NCBI GenBank assembly: GCA_004335835.1
Contig: RWJK01001022.1
Coordinates: 1 to 31,044 of the forward strand
Direction of reading: 5' to 3'
DNA from: Scenedesmus sp. ARA3
Lineage: Eukaryota > Chlorophyta > Chlorophyceae > Sphaeropleales > Scenedesmaceae
DNA: 31,044 bases
Positions within the stretch are counted from its first letter, which is position 1. Each line of letters opens with the position of its first letter. Shown in pieces: positions 18,137-31,013 of this stretch. Position numbers and translations under genes: made by a program. The notes under the pieces are model-generated. The model saw nothing but the letters and a program-made list of their open reading frames with translations, searched no databases and had not been told where the DNA came from.

Positions 18137-18956
18137 CTGTCATCACTGCTGCTCCTGCTGCCGTTGGTGTACAGCTGCTTGAAAGGCTGCTGCCTGTTAC
18201 AATACATGGGTCGCCATGGCTCTGCTTGTGCTGTCCATACTGCTGTTGCTGCAACACCTGGCATCGCAGTTGCACACACAGCACATTGCACAACAACATC
18301 AAAGGCGGCAGAAGCATGACTTGGAGCTATGGTGTAGATAGAAACTGCACTACACATATATATACACACAACTACTAATAGTACAAGCGGTGCAGCTGGT
18401 CATGCATGCACAGTGGCTGGGGCTCAACACAGGGCAGTGCTGTACAGCAGCAGCAGCAGTGCAGGGCTTGTTGGTTGAGGTGCCACCTGGGCTGGTCCGG
18501 CCTCTCACGCACCAGGGCATCACCAATTGAAACGATCCTTAGATTTTTGAGCTTATAAGCACGGTTGTGGCTGCTTGGGATGGCGTCAGACGAGAGCAGC
18601 TGAACAACCTCACTATATGTGCAGCCGTGTGTGCATCTGCGCAATGATCAATGACTTCTGAAGTCAAAGAGCAACAAATTCATTGTGAGCAAACGGCATC
18701 TGCAGCAAGGTTCGGCACACGTAACACTTGATAACACTGCAAAAACTCAGTGCTCCTCTTACGTACGCACGGACTAACTGGATGTTGCTTAAGACTTCTG
18801 CCAACCTGATAAATTTCCGTAAGAGCTTGCTGTCACGTCACCATGCTGCACGTTCAAACGTGCAACGATGACAGCCGATGCTAGTCAAGGAACACTGCCG
18901 GCAAAAACTACGAAAAGCTGGAACTGTATCACAAGTAACTGATCTAAAGCTTCAAG
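18137..18956. promoter_or_regulatory. Divergent intergenic region between MOR2 and IFT172 (candidate bidirectional promoter)
   Basis: The two start codons face away from each other across 820 bp, so both 5' UTRs and promoters must lie here or in very short upstream exons. Two TATA-like elements are visible: a perfect 10-bp palindrome GCTTATAAGC at 18551-18560, nearly midway between the start codons, and an alternating run CATATATATA at 18355-18364, about 220 bp upstream of the MOR2 ATG. The palindrome reads the same on both strands. No gene with family resemblance was found. Transcription starts cannot be placed from sequence alone. Confidence 0.6.
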
Positions 18957-21199
18957 ATGCACCTTACACACGTCCAGACTATTCTGCAGCCAGGTGATGG
19001 CATCCAAAAAGTCAGCTCGCTGGCTTGGGCTCCAAACAAGTACGTGACCTTCTTGACCTGCTTTAATCAGCTGTATAGAGCACACATATCATCTTCACAC
19101 ATGCCTGCAGCCTTGCAACGCATGCTGTGCTGTAACAGCTGTGCCTCAGGCTGGGCAGGGAAGGGCACTGCTGTCATCAAACACGCTTCTTCATGCTGCT
19201 ACTGCAGCAGCAAGCTGGCAGCTGCAACTGCTGACAAAGTGGTGCACCTCTTTGATGAGAACGGGGACAAGCGAGACAAGTTCAAAACCAAGGCAGCAGA
19301 TCCAAATGGGCCGGGCGCTTACCTGGTCAGGGGCTTGGCGTTCTCGCCAGACTCAACCAAGCTGGCGATTGCACAGAGTGACAACATAGTGTTTGTGTAC
19401 AGGTACATGTAGATGCCTGTATCCTGTTGTTGCAGGCTCTGATGAAAGCTACGAGCAGCAGCCTTGATGTCATGGAAGCAGCTGCCAAGCCAGGAGATGT
19501 ACAGCTCGCAAACAGTGTCTTGCAGGCAGCAGTCCTGCAAGCACAACAAGCCGGCAGCTGCTTGCGTGATGGCAGACCATGCAGATAAACTAGTATTTTC
19601 ATGCACATGCTGTCCTGTCACCCCTTCCTGCAGACTGGGAGCAGACTGGATCGAGAAGAAGAGCATTTGCAACAAGTTTGTGCAGTCGGGCCCAGTCACC
19701 TGCATCTGCTGGCCAGCACAGCACCACAATGAGGTTGTGTTTGGCCTGGCAGATGGCAAGGTCAAACTTGGCATGCTCAAAACCAACAAGACTTACAACA
19801 TGTACGCTCACCCAGAGGGTAGCTATGTTGTGTCTGTAGCAGCCAGCAGCAGCGGCGGTGCGGTCATATCCGGACATATTGATGGCAGCATCTACAAGTT
19901 CACCTTCCCAGACCAGGAGGGAGGACAAGGGCTGGGCCACAGCAAGCTGCTGCAGCACTCCTGCACGCCATATGCGCTGGCGTGGGGCTCCAGCATTTGT
20001 GTCGCTGGCAACGACAGCAGGGTGAGCGGCGCACAGCTGCAGATGCCTTCATAATGCTTGCAGGAGGAATGCTTTGCATCTAGTGTGAATGCCAGTTGCT
20101 CATCTTGCATCCTACATGCACCTTACAAACTAAATGTCCTTTGTGTGTTGCACCTGATGCGGTGTGCTGTTGCTGCAGGTGGTGTTCTATTATGCAAACG
20201 GCAGGGAGCAGCAGGCGTTTGATTACAGCAGCGATCCAGAGGCACGCGACTTCAGCAGCTGCTGCTTCAACCCAAGCGGGTACACCGCAGTTGTGGGCGC
20301 ATTCAGCAGGTTCTATGTATACAGCCTGAACAGCAGCAGGGGCACCTGGGAGCAAGTTGCTGTGAAGCAGGTGCGTCATAGCAGGCGCATAGATGGCCAA
20401 CAGTGCTGGCATTGTCCACAGCCATCAGTGCTGGCAGAGCAAACTGTGCCTGGTGAATGTTGGCGGCAATGCGAGCTGCAAGCACCAGAAGCAACCTGCA
20501 GCTGTCAAGGCTTAGCCGCAAGCTTGCTTTCACTGCTCTCAGAGCACCGCAACTTGCAGCGAGCATCTCAACACGCGGCTGGCTGCTGCGCCAAATTGCA
20601 GGTGGACAACTTCTACACCACCACCAGTGTCTCCTGGAAGCCAGACGGCAGCAAGCTGGCAGTGGGCGGCCTGACTGGGACAGTGGATGTGTATGACGCA
20701 TGCTTGAGGAGATACAAGTGAGAGATGCACGGTTGCTCCTGCTCTGCAGTTGAGCAATGCAGTCAGGGCGCAGCAGCAGCTTGTACAGCAACTGCACTCC
20801 GGTTTCACAGTTTTGTGAGATGGTGATTGTGTCTACACTATTCAATGAAAGCAAGTCGCCGCAATTTGTTGCAGACACCATGCCGCCGGCAGGATGCATG
20901 TTGAACTACATGACCATGTTGGCTTTGCTGGTTTGAATTGCTGGTGTTCTTCGCCCTGTCACAGGTACAAGGGGAAGTTTGAGTTCACGTATGTCAGCAA
21001 GACAGCGGTCATTGTCAAGACGCTGGCAACAGGCAGCCGCACTGTGCTAAAGTCAGGTGAGCTTGAGCGCAGAGTGTGAGCCACATCCCGCACTCTGCTG
21101 CGTGGCTTCGTATACTAGGCCCGCTGTCCCATGTGCACACCAGGCAAGTGTGAGCTGTATCAACCAACAAACAAGTGCAGTGCGGTTGTATATTCAGCA

Positions 21200-21240
<41 letters not shown>

Positions 21241-22306
21241 GTGATTATGCAGTGTACGGCTACGAGATTGAGAAGATCAACGTGTACCAGGACCGCTTCA
21301 ATGTGGGCCGTACACAGGCCACGCTGCTGCTGGGTGACCTGGAGAGCTGCAGGCTGAGTGAGATCCCCTGGGAGAGTGACCTCAGCGAGAAGTTCTACTT
21401 TGAGCATGAGAAGGTAGGCACAGAAGCAGCTGGGATGCTGTGTGTCGCGTGTTGGTCCACTGCTTGCTGCAGCTGTGCTCGATTGCGTCAAGTATCTGAT
21501 TGCAGTTTGCAGATTCCTTCCCTTTTGTTTACTGCAGTGATACACAGTCCAGCAACTGCAGAGCTGACTGAATCATTTGATGCTGTGTTGCAGATGTGCC
21601 TGCTGTTCCGTGCTGGCGAGCTGTTGGTCATCGAGTACGGCACCAACGAGGTGCTGGCAGTGTGCAGGACAGAGCACATGAGCCCATTCCTGCTCAGTGT
21701 GGCGGCAGTGGAGCCGCGCGGCACTGCTGCAGCCGCCAAGCGTGTGGCATACCTGGTAGATCTGCAGACAATCAGGGTGCTGGATCTGCTGTCTGGGGCA
21801 AGCACACTGGCCACTGTCAGCCACGACTGCAGGATAGACTGGCTGGTGAGGGGCAGGCTGGCAAATGGATTTAAAGACGTGCAATAGCGGCTGATATCTC
21901 GACCATTTCTTTCCTGGCATGCATCAGCTCCTAGCAGCTGCCTGGTGAAAAAACAACCTCAGAACACACCGCAGGTGATCGATCAACAGTAGCATGTCGC
22001 CAGCCCAACAAAGGCTGCAGGGTTGCAGGGTCCTGCAAGCAGCTACACACCAAACTTTTGTCTTACACCTGACCCTGCTGCCTGCATGGCTGCCTTGCTG
22101 TTACCACAGGAGCTGAACCTGCGCGGCAGCCACCTGCTGTTCCGTGACAAGCGCCACCAGCTGCACGTGTATGACCTGGCAGCGCAGACCCGCAGCAGCC
22201 TGCTGGACTTCTGCCAGTATGTGCAGTGGGTGCCAGGCAGCGATGTGGTGGTGGCGCAGAGCAGGTCCAACTTGTGTGTGTGGTACAGCGTGAAGAACCC
22301 AGACAG
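18957..22306 (+). other. IFT172: IFT172 exons 1-9: start and WD40 propellers
   Basis: The ATG at 18957 opens [20 protein letters not shown], which aligns directly with the N-terminus of the family. Exons 2-4 give the first propeller ([73 protein letters not shown] repeats). Exons 5-9 give the second ([90 protein letters not shown]). The exon 2 acceptor could be 3 nt later (19211). Introns here contain no exon-edge copies; intron 6 ends in a run of 13 CTG units. Confidence 0.93.
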
Positions 22307-25300
22307 GTGGGTTTGGGGTGGGGGGTTGAGCAGCACGCAGGCATCTTGCATGGCAACTACTTCACTTATAGCAGCTGCCGCATACGTGCAAGATGATCAG
22401 GGCAGTGTGGGCTTGCTGGAGCTTCGACTGTCCAGCTTGCAGCACATGCACCTGGCAAGCAACCCATAGCAGTGCGTAACAAGCTGCCTCGCATTGTCTG
22501 AATCTGGAGAACCTAAAATAGTCCCAACCCTAAAGCATTGCGCAAACACAGTGCACAGTACATCATTGCTGCATGTCCTGCACCGCTGCTGTGCTGCTGC
22601 TGCTGCTGCTGCTGCTGCCGGGCATTATGCCATGCAGGGTGACAATGATTGCCATCAAGGGTGACGTGGAGGGCATCCAGCGCAGCCCGGGCCGCACTGA
22701 AGTGCTGGTGGACGAGGGCCTTGCCAGCAGCAGTTACACGCTGGATGAGGCACTCATCGACTTCGGCTCGGCGCTTGATGACCTGGTGAGCACCTGGAAC
22801 TGTAATGTGGATGGTTCAGGCGGCGGAGTGCATTCAGTGCACCGCCTCACTGCCCAAATCGTGTCAAAATACAAACAAGTGGCCTGCATCTTGGCGCACC
22901 ACCACCACCACCTGCCTGCTCTGCAGGACCTGCAGCGCGCACTCGCCACACTTGAGCCGCTGGAGCTGACGCCAGAGACGGAGGCGCAGTGGGCGCAGCT
23001 GGCAGGCGCCGCGCTTGAGCAAGAGGCGCTGGCAGTGGCTGAGCGCTGCTACGCAGCGCTTGGTGATGTGGCAAAGGCGCGGTTCCTGCACAAGGTGCGA
23101 GGGAGCAGCAGCAGCGTTTTGTGGCTTGTTGTAGTGTTGTCTTGCAGCGCTCGTGATGCAGTGCCGGGTGATGTGGCGAAGGAGCGATTCCTGTGCAACG
23201 GTGCGCGGACGCAGGCAGCAGCAGTGTCCTATGGCGTTGTTTTGCTGGCTGCAGCACAACTGTACAACAACTTGGTGACATTGAATAGCAAGCTGCGTGA
23301 GCTTGCAGTGAGCACCTGGCGCTGTAACAATGATTTTTCTTATGTACTTTGCCGCTGCATACAAATTATGATGCGGCTGCGCGTGCAGCTGGCCAAGGCA
23401 GCTGCTGGTGCACCGCCAGGGCAGCTGCCAACACACGTGCGCGCACAGCTGGCGCTACTGTCCAAGCAATGGCCTGCTGCTGAGGCGTTGCTGCTGGCCC
23501 AGGGCCAGGTGGACGAAGCGATAGCAGCCTACCAGCAGGCACACAGGTGATTCACAGAGGCCAGACAGCCCGTGTTGCATTTCAGACAGATGCCGATGAA
23601 ACACTGTTTTTATTGTCTGCCGTGTGCTGCGTTCTGAAGTTGTTCGCTTCAGCCTTTATTGCATGCATGCACCCCAACCCATCAGCGGTGCAGCGGATGC
23701 CCTGTTCTTACCCATATCTGTTGGTTAGTTTAGTTACTTGTGGGTCGTGGCACTCATACCTGCTGGACATGCTCTTACCCATATCTTTTGGGCCTGCTCA
23801 GGTGGGATGACGCCATCAGGGTGGCCTGCTTGAGCCTGATCTAGAGACTACATGCAACCCCGCCCATGTGATGTACTGCTAGTGCCACTGGCCTCGTTCA
23901 ACAAGTGTGTTGTGTGATGGCAGGTGGGATGACGCCATCAGGGTGGCCGACACCTCACGCCACCCACAGACGGAGGAGCTGCGGCGCGCACATTACCAGT
24001 GGCTGCTGCAGACCTCACAAGAGGACAAGGCGGTGAGTGCTGATTTGTGGCGCTGCCCTGAGCTAGATTTGTGGCGCACCTGGGCCTGATCTGACTTTCT
24101 TGATCGCAGCACAATCTGAACAGCATTGGTTTACTTGATAACAGCCGAGCTTGAAGCTGGCCTCTAGTGCATTCATTAAACGCCTCCAGTGCATTCATAA
24201 CAAGCCATTAAAAGCCAATGTGCTGCTCTGTTTGTAGAGACATACATCACGTGTGTTCTCTGGTTTCACGGGCATGAGTCTGCTTCTAATAACAAATGTA
24301 ACTGTGTACTCTGGCACCATGGCTGCAGGCGTCTGTGAAGGAGCGCGAGGCGGACCACCTGGCAGCCATCAGCCTTTACCTCAAGAGCGGCCTGCCAGCA
24401 AGAGCAGCACAGGTACAACATTTGGCATGCATGTAGCCAGTGTACTTAGTGCAGCCCGCTGCTGCTGCTGTGCGGTACCACCTGCTGCAGCGCCAGTAGC
24501 TTTGTTCCAGAAACTGCCAGCAGTTATCACAAAGCAAGCCCTGCCTGTGAAGGCCTAGGCTAACCACGTGCATGTACTGCCAAGCGTTGAATCGTGCTGT
24601 TTGGCTGTGCACTCATTGCTTCATCTGCATCCACTTGTGCAGGTGATCATCAGCCATGGCGGCTCATACGATCCTGCGCTGCTGGACTCCATAGCTGCCT
24701 CGCTCACCAAGGCAGGGTTGCAGGAGCGCTGCGGGGACCTCTACCAGCACCTCAACAGGCAGCAGGAGGCACTGCAGGCGTATCGCAAGGGCCATGCTTA
24801 CAGGTATGCATACTTGGGCTGATATTACTGTATCTGCTGCAAACCAGACACTCACCGGGTCGGGCTATCCATCAATAGCAGTGGCGTAAATGCATGGTTG
24901 TGCAGCTATCAGCATTTTGGTGGCAGCAGCATTGCTTTGCTCGTAAGATGCATGTCAAGGCATTTCCCGGGTTTGGTGCCTGCATGCCAAGGTTGGTGCT
25001 GCTGCATGATTGTGGTGTTTTGCAGGAAAGCTGTTGAGCTGGCTCGCGTGGTGAGCCCTGCGTCAGTCATAACGCTCGAGGAGGAGTGGGGCGACTGGCT
25101 GGCGAGCCAGAAGCAGATGGATGCAGCCATTAACCACTTCATTGAGGCAGGCAGCACACTCAAGGCCATTGAAGCAGCCATTGCAGCGCGGCAGTTCACC
25201 AAAGCAGCAGGTATGCCTGATGCCAATGCCTTGTACAACTGCATGTGATCTTAAAGTATTAGCTTGTGCCTGTGGGTGGCTGACTGCACTAGGTTTGCAA

Positions 25301-26068
25301 CTTTCCTGTATTGTTCATTGTGCACAGCCTCACCTACTGGCAGCAGCAGCAGCGCCTCCGTGCATCTGTCTTCGTTGTTTATTCTGAAAACCGCTGCTGT
25401 GCCCTGCTGCAGGAATTGTCGAATTCCTGGAGCCAGCAAAAGCCCAGCCATACTACCGCCGCATTGGGCAGCACTATGAGGAGTCAAACAACAGGCAAGC
25501 AGCACGACAGCCTGGTTCTGGGGCACTGGTGGAGCAAAACTCCCGTGATTCATGTGCCGTGTGTAAGAGATGGTGTGTCAGGCTGCACCACCTGCAGTTC
25601 TACAGCTGTAAACACAGCTGCCAACAGCTCTCAGTACATCAAATGCCTCCAAACACAGCCTGTACATACGCAAGGCTTGCACTTTAAACCCATGTCTTGG
25701 TGTTGCACCTGCTGGCCTGGCTGCTGCTGGCCTGCGCATCACTTCTGCCTGGCTGCAGGGAGGAGGCTGAGCGCTACCTGTTGCGGGCTGGGGCACCCTT
25801 GGATGCCGTGGAGATGTGGATGCGGGCAGGTGCGCGCTGCACGCTACAACTGCCAACACACCAAGCAGCATAACAAATTGCAAGGCCTCAGAGTGATGTA
25901 TGCAGATATGCATGTGCTATCTCACCCCACCACGTGTCAAGCATGTGCACTGCAATGGCGGCCGCAAATGTTGAGATCAACCGCTGTCATGTCAGGTGAA
26001 TTTGTTTGGTGGAGCGTGCGGCTGCCCTTTGGCACCTTCCTGGGCCTGGTTGGGATTGAAACCTCTTC

Positions 26069-26104
<36 letters not shown>

Positions 26105-29100
26105 TGACCGCTGCTGCTGCTGAGCAGACAACTGGGAAGCCGCACAGAAAGTGGCGCGCGGCTACTTGTCAGAGGACGAGCTACACTCCTTCTACAGCAA
26201 GCGTGCACGCGCTTGCGAGGCCAACGGGCAATGGCTTGATGCTGAGCGAGCCTATGTGGCTGGTGGCGAAATTGACATGGCTGTGGCGATGTACAAGCGC
26301 AGCAAGTCATGGCTGGCCTTGCTGAAGCTGGTACAGCAGCACCGGCGGGAGCAGCTGCCGCAGGCACACCTGATGGTTGCGCAGGTGCGGCTCGCACACC
26401 TGCCGTCCAGCGCCTTGGCTGTATCTAGGCTGATCACATTGCACGGCGCCGCTGTATCACTGCAATAATGCTCACCACCCCAAATGAAGATCCACAATTC
26501 CGCTGATCAGATCAGCTAGCCTCACATGCCAGTATGAAACCGGAAGAATAACTCTCAGCAATATGTACGTGGCTGTATGGTTTGATGTGCTGCAGGCGCT
26601 GCAGGCCGAGGGCTCCTGGCGTGAGGCTGAGCGTCACTTCTGTGAGGCCAAGGAGTGGAAGGCGGCAGTGGCCATGTACAGGCAGCAGGGCTCTTGGGAG
26701 GACGCGCTGAGGGTGGCCAAAGTCTTTGGGGGCCTCGCGGCAGCAAAGCAGGTGCGTGCAGTGCGGCTCTGACTGAGTTGTGTTGCTTTTCTGCTCGTTG
26801 GGTGGAACCTGTTACAACCTGGGAAGATGTGCTGAGAGTGCTGCGTTTTCTTGCTATCTTATCCGGTGCACACTTTACCAACGTGCAGGTGGCGTACGCC
26901 TGGGCCATCAGCCTCAGCCAGGGAGAAATTGCAAGCCTGCTGCGCTGCCTCAACCTGGCAAAAGCTGTGGTGGACTGTTTGATGTTGAAATCTTAACCTG
27001 CCCTCTTGCATAATCTTTCTGCGCTTGCGCTGCAGGTGGCGCACGCCTGGGCGATCAGCCTCAGCCAGGAGGAAGCTGCAAGCTTGCTGCGCCGCCTCAA
27101 CCTGGCAAACGCTGTGGTGGACTATAGTGGCTGATTGGTGCTGAACTGAAACCTGCTGTCTTGTGATATTCCTGTGCGTCTGCTGCAGGTGGCATACGCC
27201 TGGGCCATCAGCCTCAGCCAGGAGGACGCTGCAAGCCTGCTGCGCCGCCTCAACTTGGCAGACGCTGTGGTTGACTATGCAGTGGAGGCAGGCGCCTTCC
27301 CACATGCCTTCCAGCTGGCACAGGTGGTGGCAAAGGCCAAGCTGCCTGACGTGCATCTGAAGTATGCCATGTTCTTGGAGGACTCTGGGCGCTTCCAAGA
27401 GGCAGAAGGAGAGTTCCTCAACGCAGGTGCATTGTTTGAGGAGTGTCACACAATGTGTAGTCCGGGGATTGCCTAATGCCCATCAGCACATGTGTTGCAC
27501 CGCTGCAAAACATCATGCCACAAGCCACACAACAGCAAGCTGCTGCACTTGGTGTGGCATGTGACTCGTGCGGCCTGTGACTCGACATAACCACACCAGC
27601 TAAAAGTGCTGCAATGCATCACAAACGTGCAGGCAAGCCCAGGGAGGCTATCGACATGTATCTGCACAACCAAGACTGGGATGCAGCCATGCGCGTGGCT
27701 GAGCAGAGCGACCCCACAGCAGTCATGGACATACTGGCTGCTCAGGTGGGTTGCCGCAGCATCCAACAACTGCAGTTGCGTGATGCCATCACATGCACCT
27801 GCTGTGTCCTTGCAACAATCCCAGCACATCACAGCGGCCATCTCAACAAGGGTGCATAACCCATAGCTTGTGCCTTCCTGCAGCGGATCTATATATGTTG
27901 TTGCTGTTGTGCCGCGCAGGCGTCAGCAGCTGCTGCAGCGCAGCAGTTCCCGCTGGCTGAGAGCCTGTACCTCAAGGCTAAGCGGCCAGAGGGGGCGCTG
28001 GCCATGTACAGGCAGGCAGGCCAGTGGCAGCAGGCGCTGCGGCTGGCAGAGGCGTACCTGCCAGGGAAAATCCAGGCAAGCCCGGCTGCGGGGCGCAGCC
28101 CTCTGACAAGCAGTACAATGCATGAGAGTTGCAGGATCCTGAAGTGCAGCGTTGTGCTGGGCGCAGCCAGCACATTCTGTATTCACCTTTTGGGGCAGGG
28201 ATGTCAACGCAGCGACACTCTGGCTGCTCAGTTGCATCTGGCAATGCCATCTAGCTGCGGCAAGTGCCTGCTGGTACCTCCAGTGCCCTACTGATTGGCT
28301 CCCTGACTCACAATAACAAATCTCCTGCTGCTGCTGCTGCTGCCGCTGCTGCAGGAGATCCACCTGGAGATGGCATCCAGCATGCCTGCTGTTGCCGGCG
28401 GCGGCCTGGAAGCTGCTGTTGCTCGTGCACAGGCCTACGAGCGGGGCAACGACTTTGCGCGAGCCATTGAAGCATACCTGTCGCTGTCACCGGCAGACAC
28501 CAAAAACATGGATGCGCTGCAGCAGTGCTGGGAGCAGGTGAGGCTGCAAGCTATGCAGCCCTTATACTATAGTATTGTGCGATAGTCCTTGCACGGTAAA
28601 TTGCACACTGCACTGAATCATGGAAACTTGAAACCATGGAAGTTTGGCATGCTGCTAGCCTGAGATTTGCAACTCTTGCAATCAATCGTGCTTTGGTGTG
28701 CTGCTGCTGCTGCTGCAGGCTGCCAACATTGCCATGCAGCACCAGCGGCACCGCATGCATGACGTGGTTGCTGCCGTTGCGCAGCAGCTGGTTGGCATCG
28801 GCAGGGTCGCTGCTGCTGCAGAGCTGCAGGAAGGTATCAATGATATACAAGGTGCGCAGATTGGCTGCTGCTGTCTGGAAAAGTAATATTATTCTACATC
28901 AGCGCGACGGCTTGCCTTTCTTGCAAGCTGTGTGCTGGCTTTGGATGTAAAATAAACACGCGTGCAAGTGGCCGTTGCATTGCATAGGTTGTGCAAATGT
29001 CCAGTGGTGTTTGCTGGTGCTGTTCCTGCAGGGGCCATTGATACTCTATGCACTGGCGGCATGTTTGACCGTGCCCGCCTGCTAGCTGGCATCAACCCTC

Positions 29101-30981
29101 AGCTGCTGCAGCACATCGAGCAGCAGCACACGCAGCACCTCGTGGAAAATAATGACGCAGAGCAGCTGGCTGCGCGCGGCAACGCTGCTGCTGCAGTGGA
29201 CATGTATGCAGCGCAGGGCAACTGGAAGCGGGCACATGAGCTGGTGAGGCGGTCTTGCAGTACTGCCTGCAGGACCTCGAGCTGTGAAGACGATCATGTG
29301 CAAGCATGACTCCGACTTTCAGTTGCCCACTTGCTGTTGTGTTGATTGGCCTCACTGGGATAACCACATGCAGCATGTAACTGGCATGCAATCTGTGTAG
29401 CAACAATGGCAATGTTGTTTCGTGTTGCTGATCGCCTGCGCAGGCTGCTCAGGCGGGGCCTGATGTTGCAGCATCCTGCGCGGCGCGCCACGCAACGCTG
29501 CTGTACAGGCTAACATCAACTCTAGTAACCTGAGGATGTTGTGTGTTGCTGCTGGCCTGCGCAGGCTGCTCATGCAGGGCCTGATGTTGCAGCGTCCTGC
29601 GCGGCGCGCCACGCCACGCTTCTGTTCAGGCAGCGCGACTGGCCGGCAGCTGTGGCAGTGCTGGCAGAGCATGGCGTGAGCAGCAGCCCTGGCAACTTTG
29701 AGCTGTACCGGGAGGTGGTGCTGGAGGTGCTGGCTGCAAACATGCAGCAGCGGCAGCAAGCGGCAGAGGAGCATGCCAGGTGGGCGGCTGAGGGTTTGTT
29801 TGGGCGGGCATGTGGATGTAGATGCCGCCACAGGCGGTGCATGGTTGCCGGATTCTAGAAGAATGGACTGCATCCATGCAGGGTGGTGTGGCTTGAGTCT
29901 GCAGGGCTGCTGTATTGCTTGTTGATGTATGATCTGCATCCTGTGCGCTGTTCAGCCAAGCCGGTCTAGCTCTACGAATGAGTGTATATCGTTCAAACAC
30001 TGAGGACTTGCATGATAGCTGCACCTTTTATGTATTGGCAAAAAGGGTATTGTTCGAACTGCTGCAGGGAGATGCTGTACCGCTTGCAGCAGCAGCTGGA
30101 CAGTGCAGGCCCGCAGGTGCGCAAGCAGGATGCAGAGGACTTCAGGAGGCTGATGTGGGCCAGCCATTACATTGCGCTGGCACACCAGGCACGTGCCGGC
30201 GGCCTGCTGGAGCTTGCGGCAAAGCAGCTCACAGCTGCGCTGCGATATGTGGGCATCGTGCCGGCAGACAGGTGAGGCGAATTGTTGTTGTTGAGGTGCT
30301 GATCGTTGTGGAGAGCTAGCTCCTTGCTGTGCTGCAGCAGCCAGCAGCACATATGTAAGCACCGCTGGAAGTACCCAGCATTGCTGGAGATCATGCCCGC
30401 ATGGTGAAGTACAGCCCTGCAAGCAATTCCAAACAGCATGGCTGCGCTTGCAAGCCTGCAGCAGCCAGCCTTGCTGTCAGCGTTCAGGCATGTTGCGCTG
30501 TACACAACTCGCTTACTCTGCTGCTGCTATCTCAGCTGCTGTTTCGCTGCTGCTGCTGCTGCTGCTGCCAGGGGCTTTTTTGAGGCCGGCATGGCCTAGA
30601 AGGCTGCGGGCCGGCCCAACATGGCCTTGGTGATGCTCAAAACATCTGCTGCTGCTGCTGCTGCCAGGGCCTTCTTTGAGGCCGGCATGGCCTGGAAAGC
30701 TGCCGACCGGCCCAACATGGCCTTCGTGATGCTCAACCTTTCTGCTGCTGCTGCTGTCGCTGCCGCTGCTGCTGCTGCTGCCAGGGCCTTCTTTGAGGCC
30801 GGCATGGCCTGGAAGGCTGCCGGTCACCCCAACATGGCCTTCGTGATGCTCAACCTTTCTGCTGCTGCTGCTTCTGCCGCTGCTCCTGCTGCTGCTGCCG
30901 CTGCCAGGGCCTTCTTTGAGGCCGGCATGGCCTGGAAGGCTGCTGGCCGGCCCAACAAGGCCTTTGTGGTGCTCAAAACGT

Positions 30982-31013
<32 letters not shown>

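Larger units (their letters stand above)
22638..26751 (+). other. IFT172: IFT172 exons 10-20: end of WD region and first half of the TPR solenoid
   Basis: Exon 10 encodes [20 protein letters not shown] and [15 protein letters not shown]. Exon 11 encodes [17 protein letters not shown] and [19 protein letters not shown]. Later exons encode [119 protein letters not shown] and [20 protein letters not shown]. All are in the order of the family solenoid. Exon 12 has the least certain start, because its first residues are poorly conserved. Edge copies of exons 11 and 13 lie in introns 11 and 12. Confidence 0.9.
27189..30271 (+). other. IFT172: IFT172 exons 21-28: second half of the TPR solenoid
   Basis: Exon 21 encodes [20 protein letters not shown] and [20 protein letters not shown]; exon 22 [20 protein letters not shown]; exon 23 [20 protein letters not shown]; exon 24 [20 protein letters not shown]; exon 25 [20 protein letters not shown]; exon 26 [20 protein letters not shown]; exon 27 [20 protein letters not shown]; exon 28 [20 protein letters not shown] and ending GIVPADR, which in the family leads into an AFYEAG motif. 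Exon 28 ends after AG of an arginine codon, matching the G that starts each exon 29 copy. Confidence 0.92.

Noticed and set aside
18375..18644. 89-codon minus-strand open frame in the intergenic region
   Set aside because: No family resemblance, contains a cysteine run coded by a triplet repeat, and lies where the 5' UTRs are expected; best taken as chance.
23148..23200. Mini-exon inside IFT172 intron 11 between a TTGCAG and the copied donor
   Set aside because: It would be 53 nt, which breaks the frame between exons 11 and 12; better seen as a decayed junction copy.
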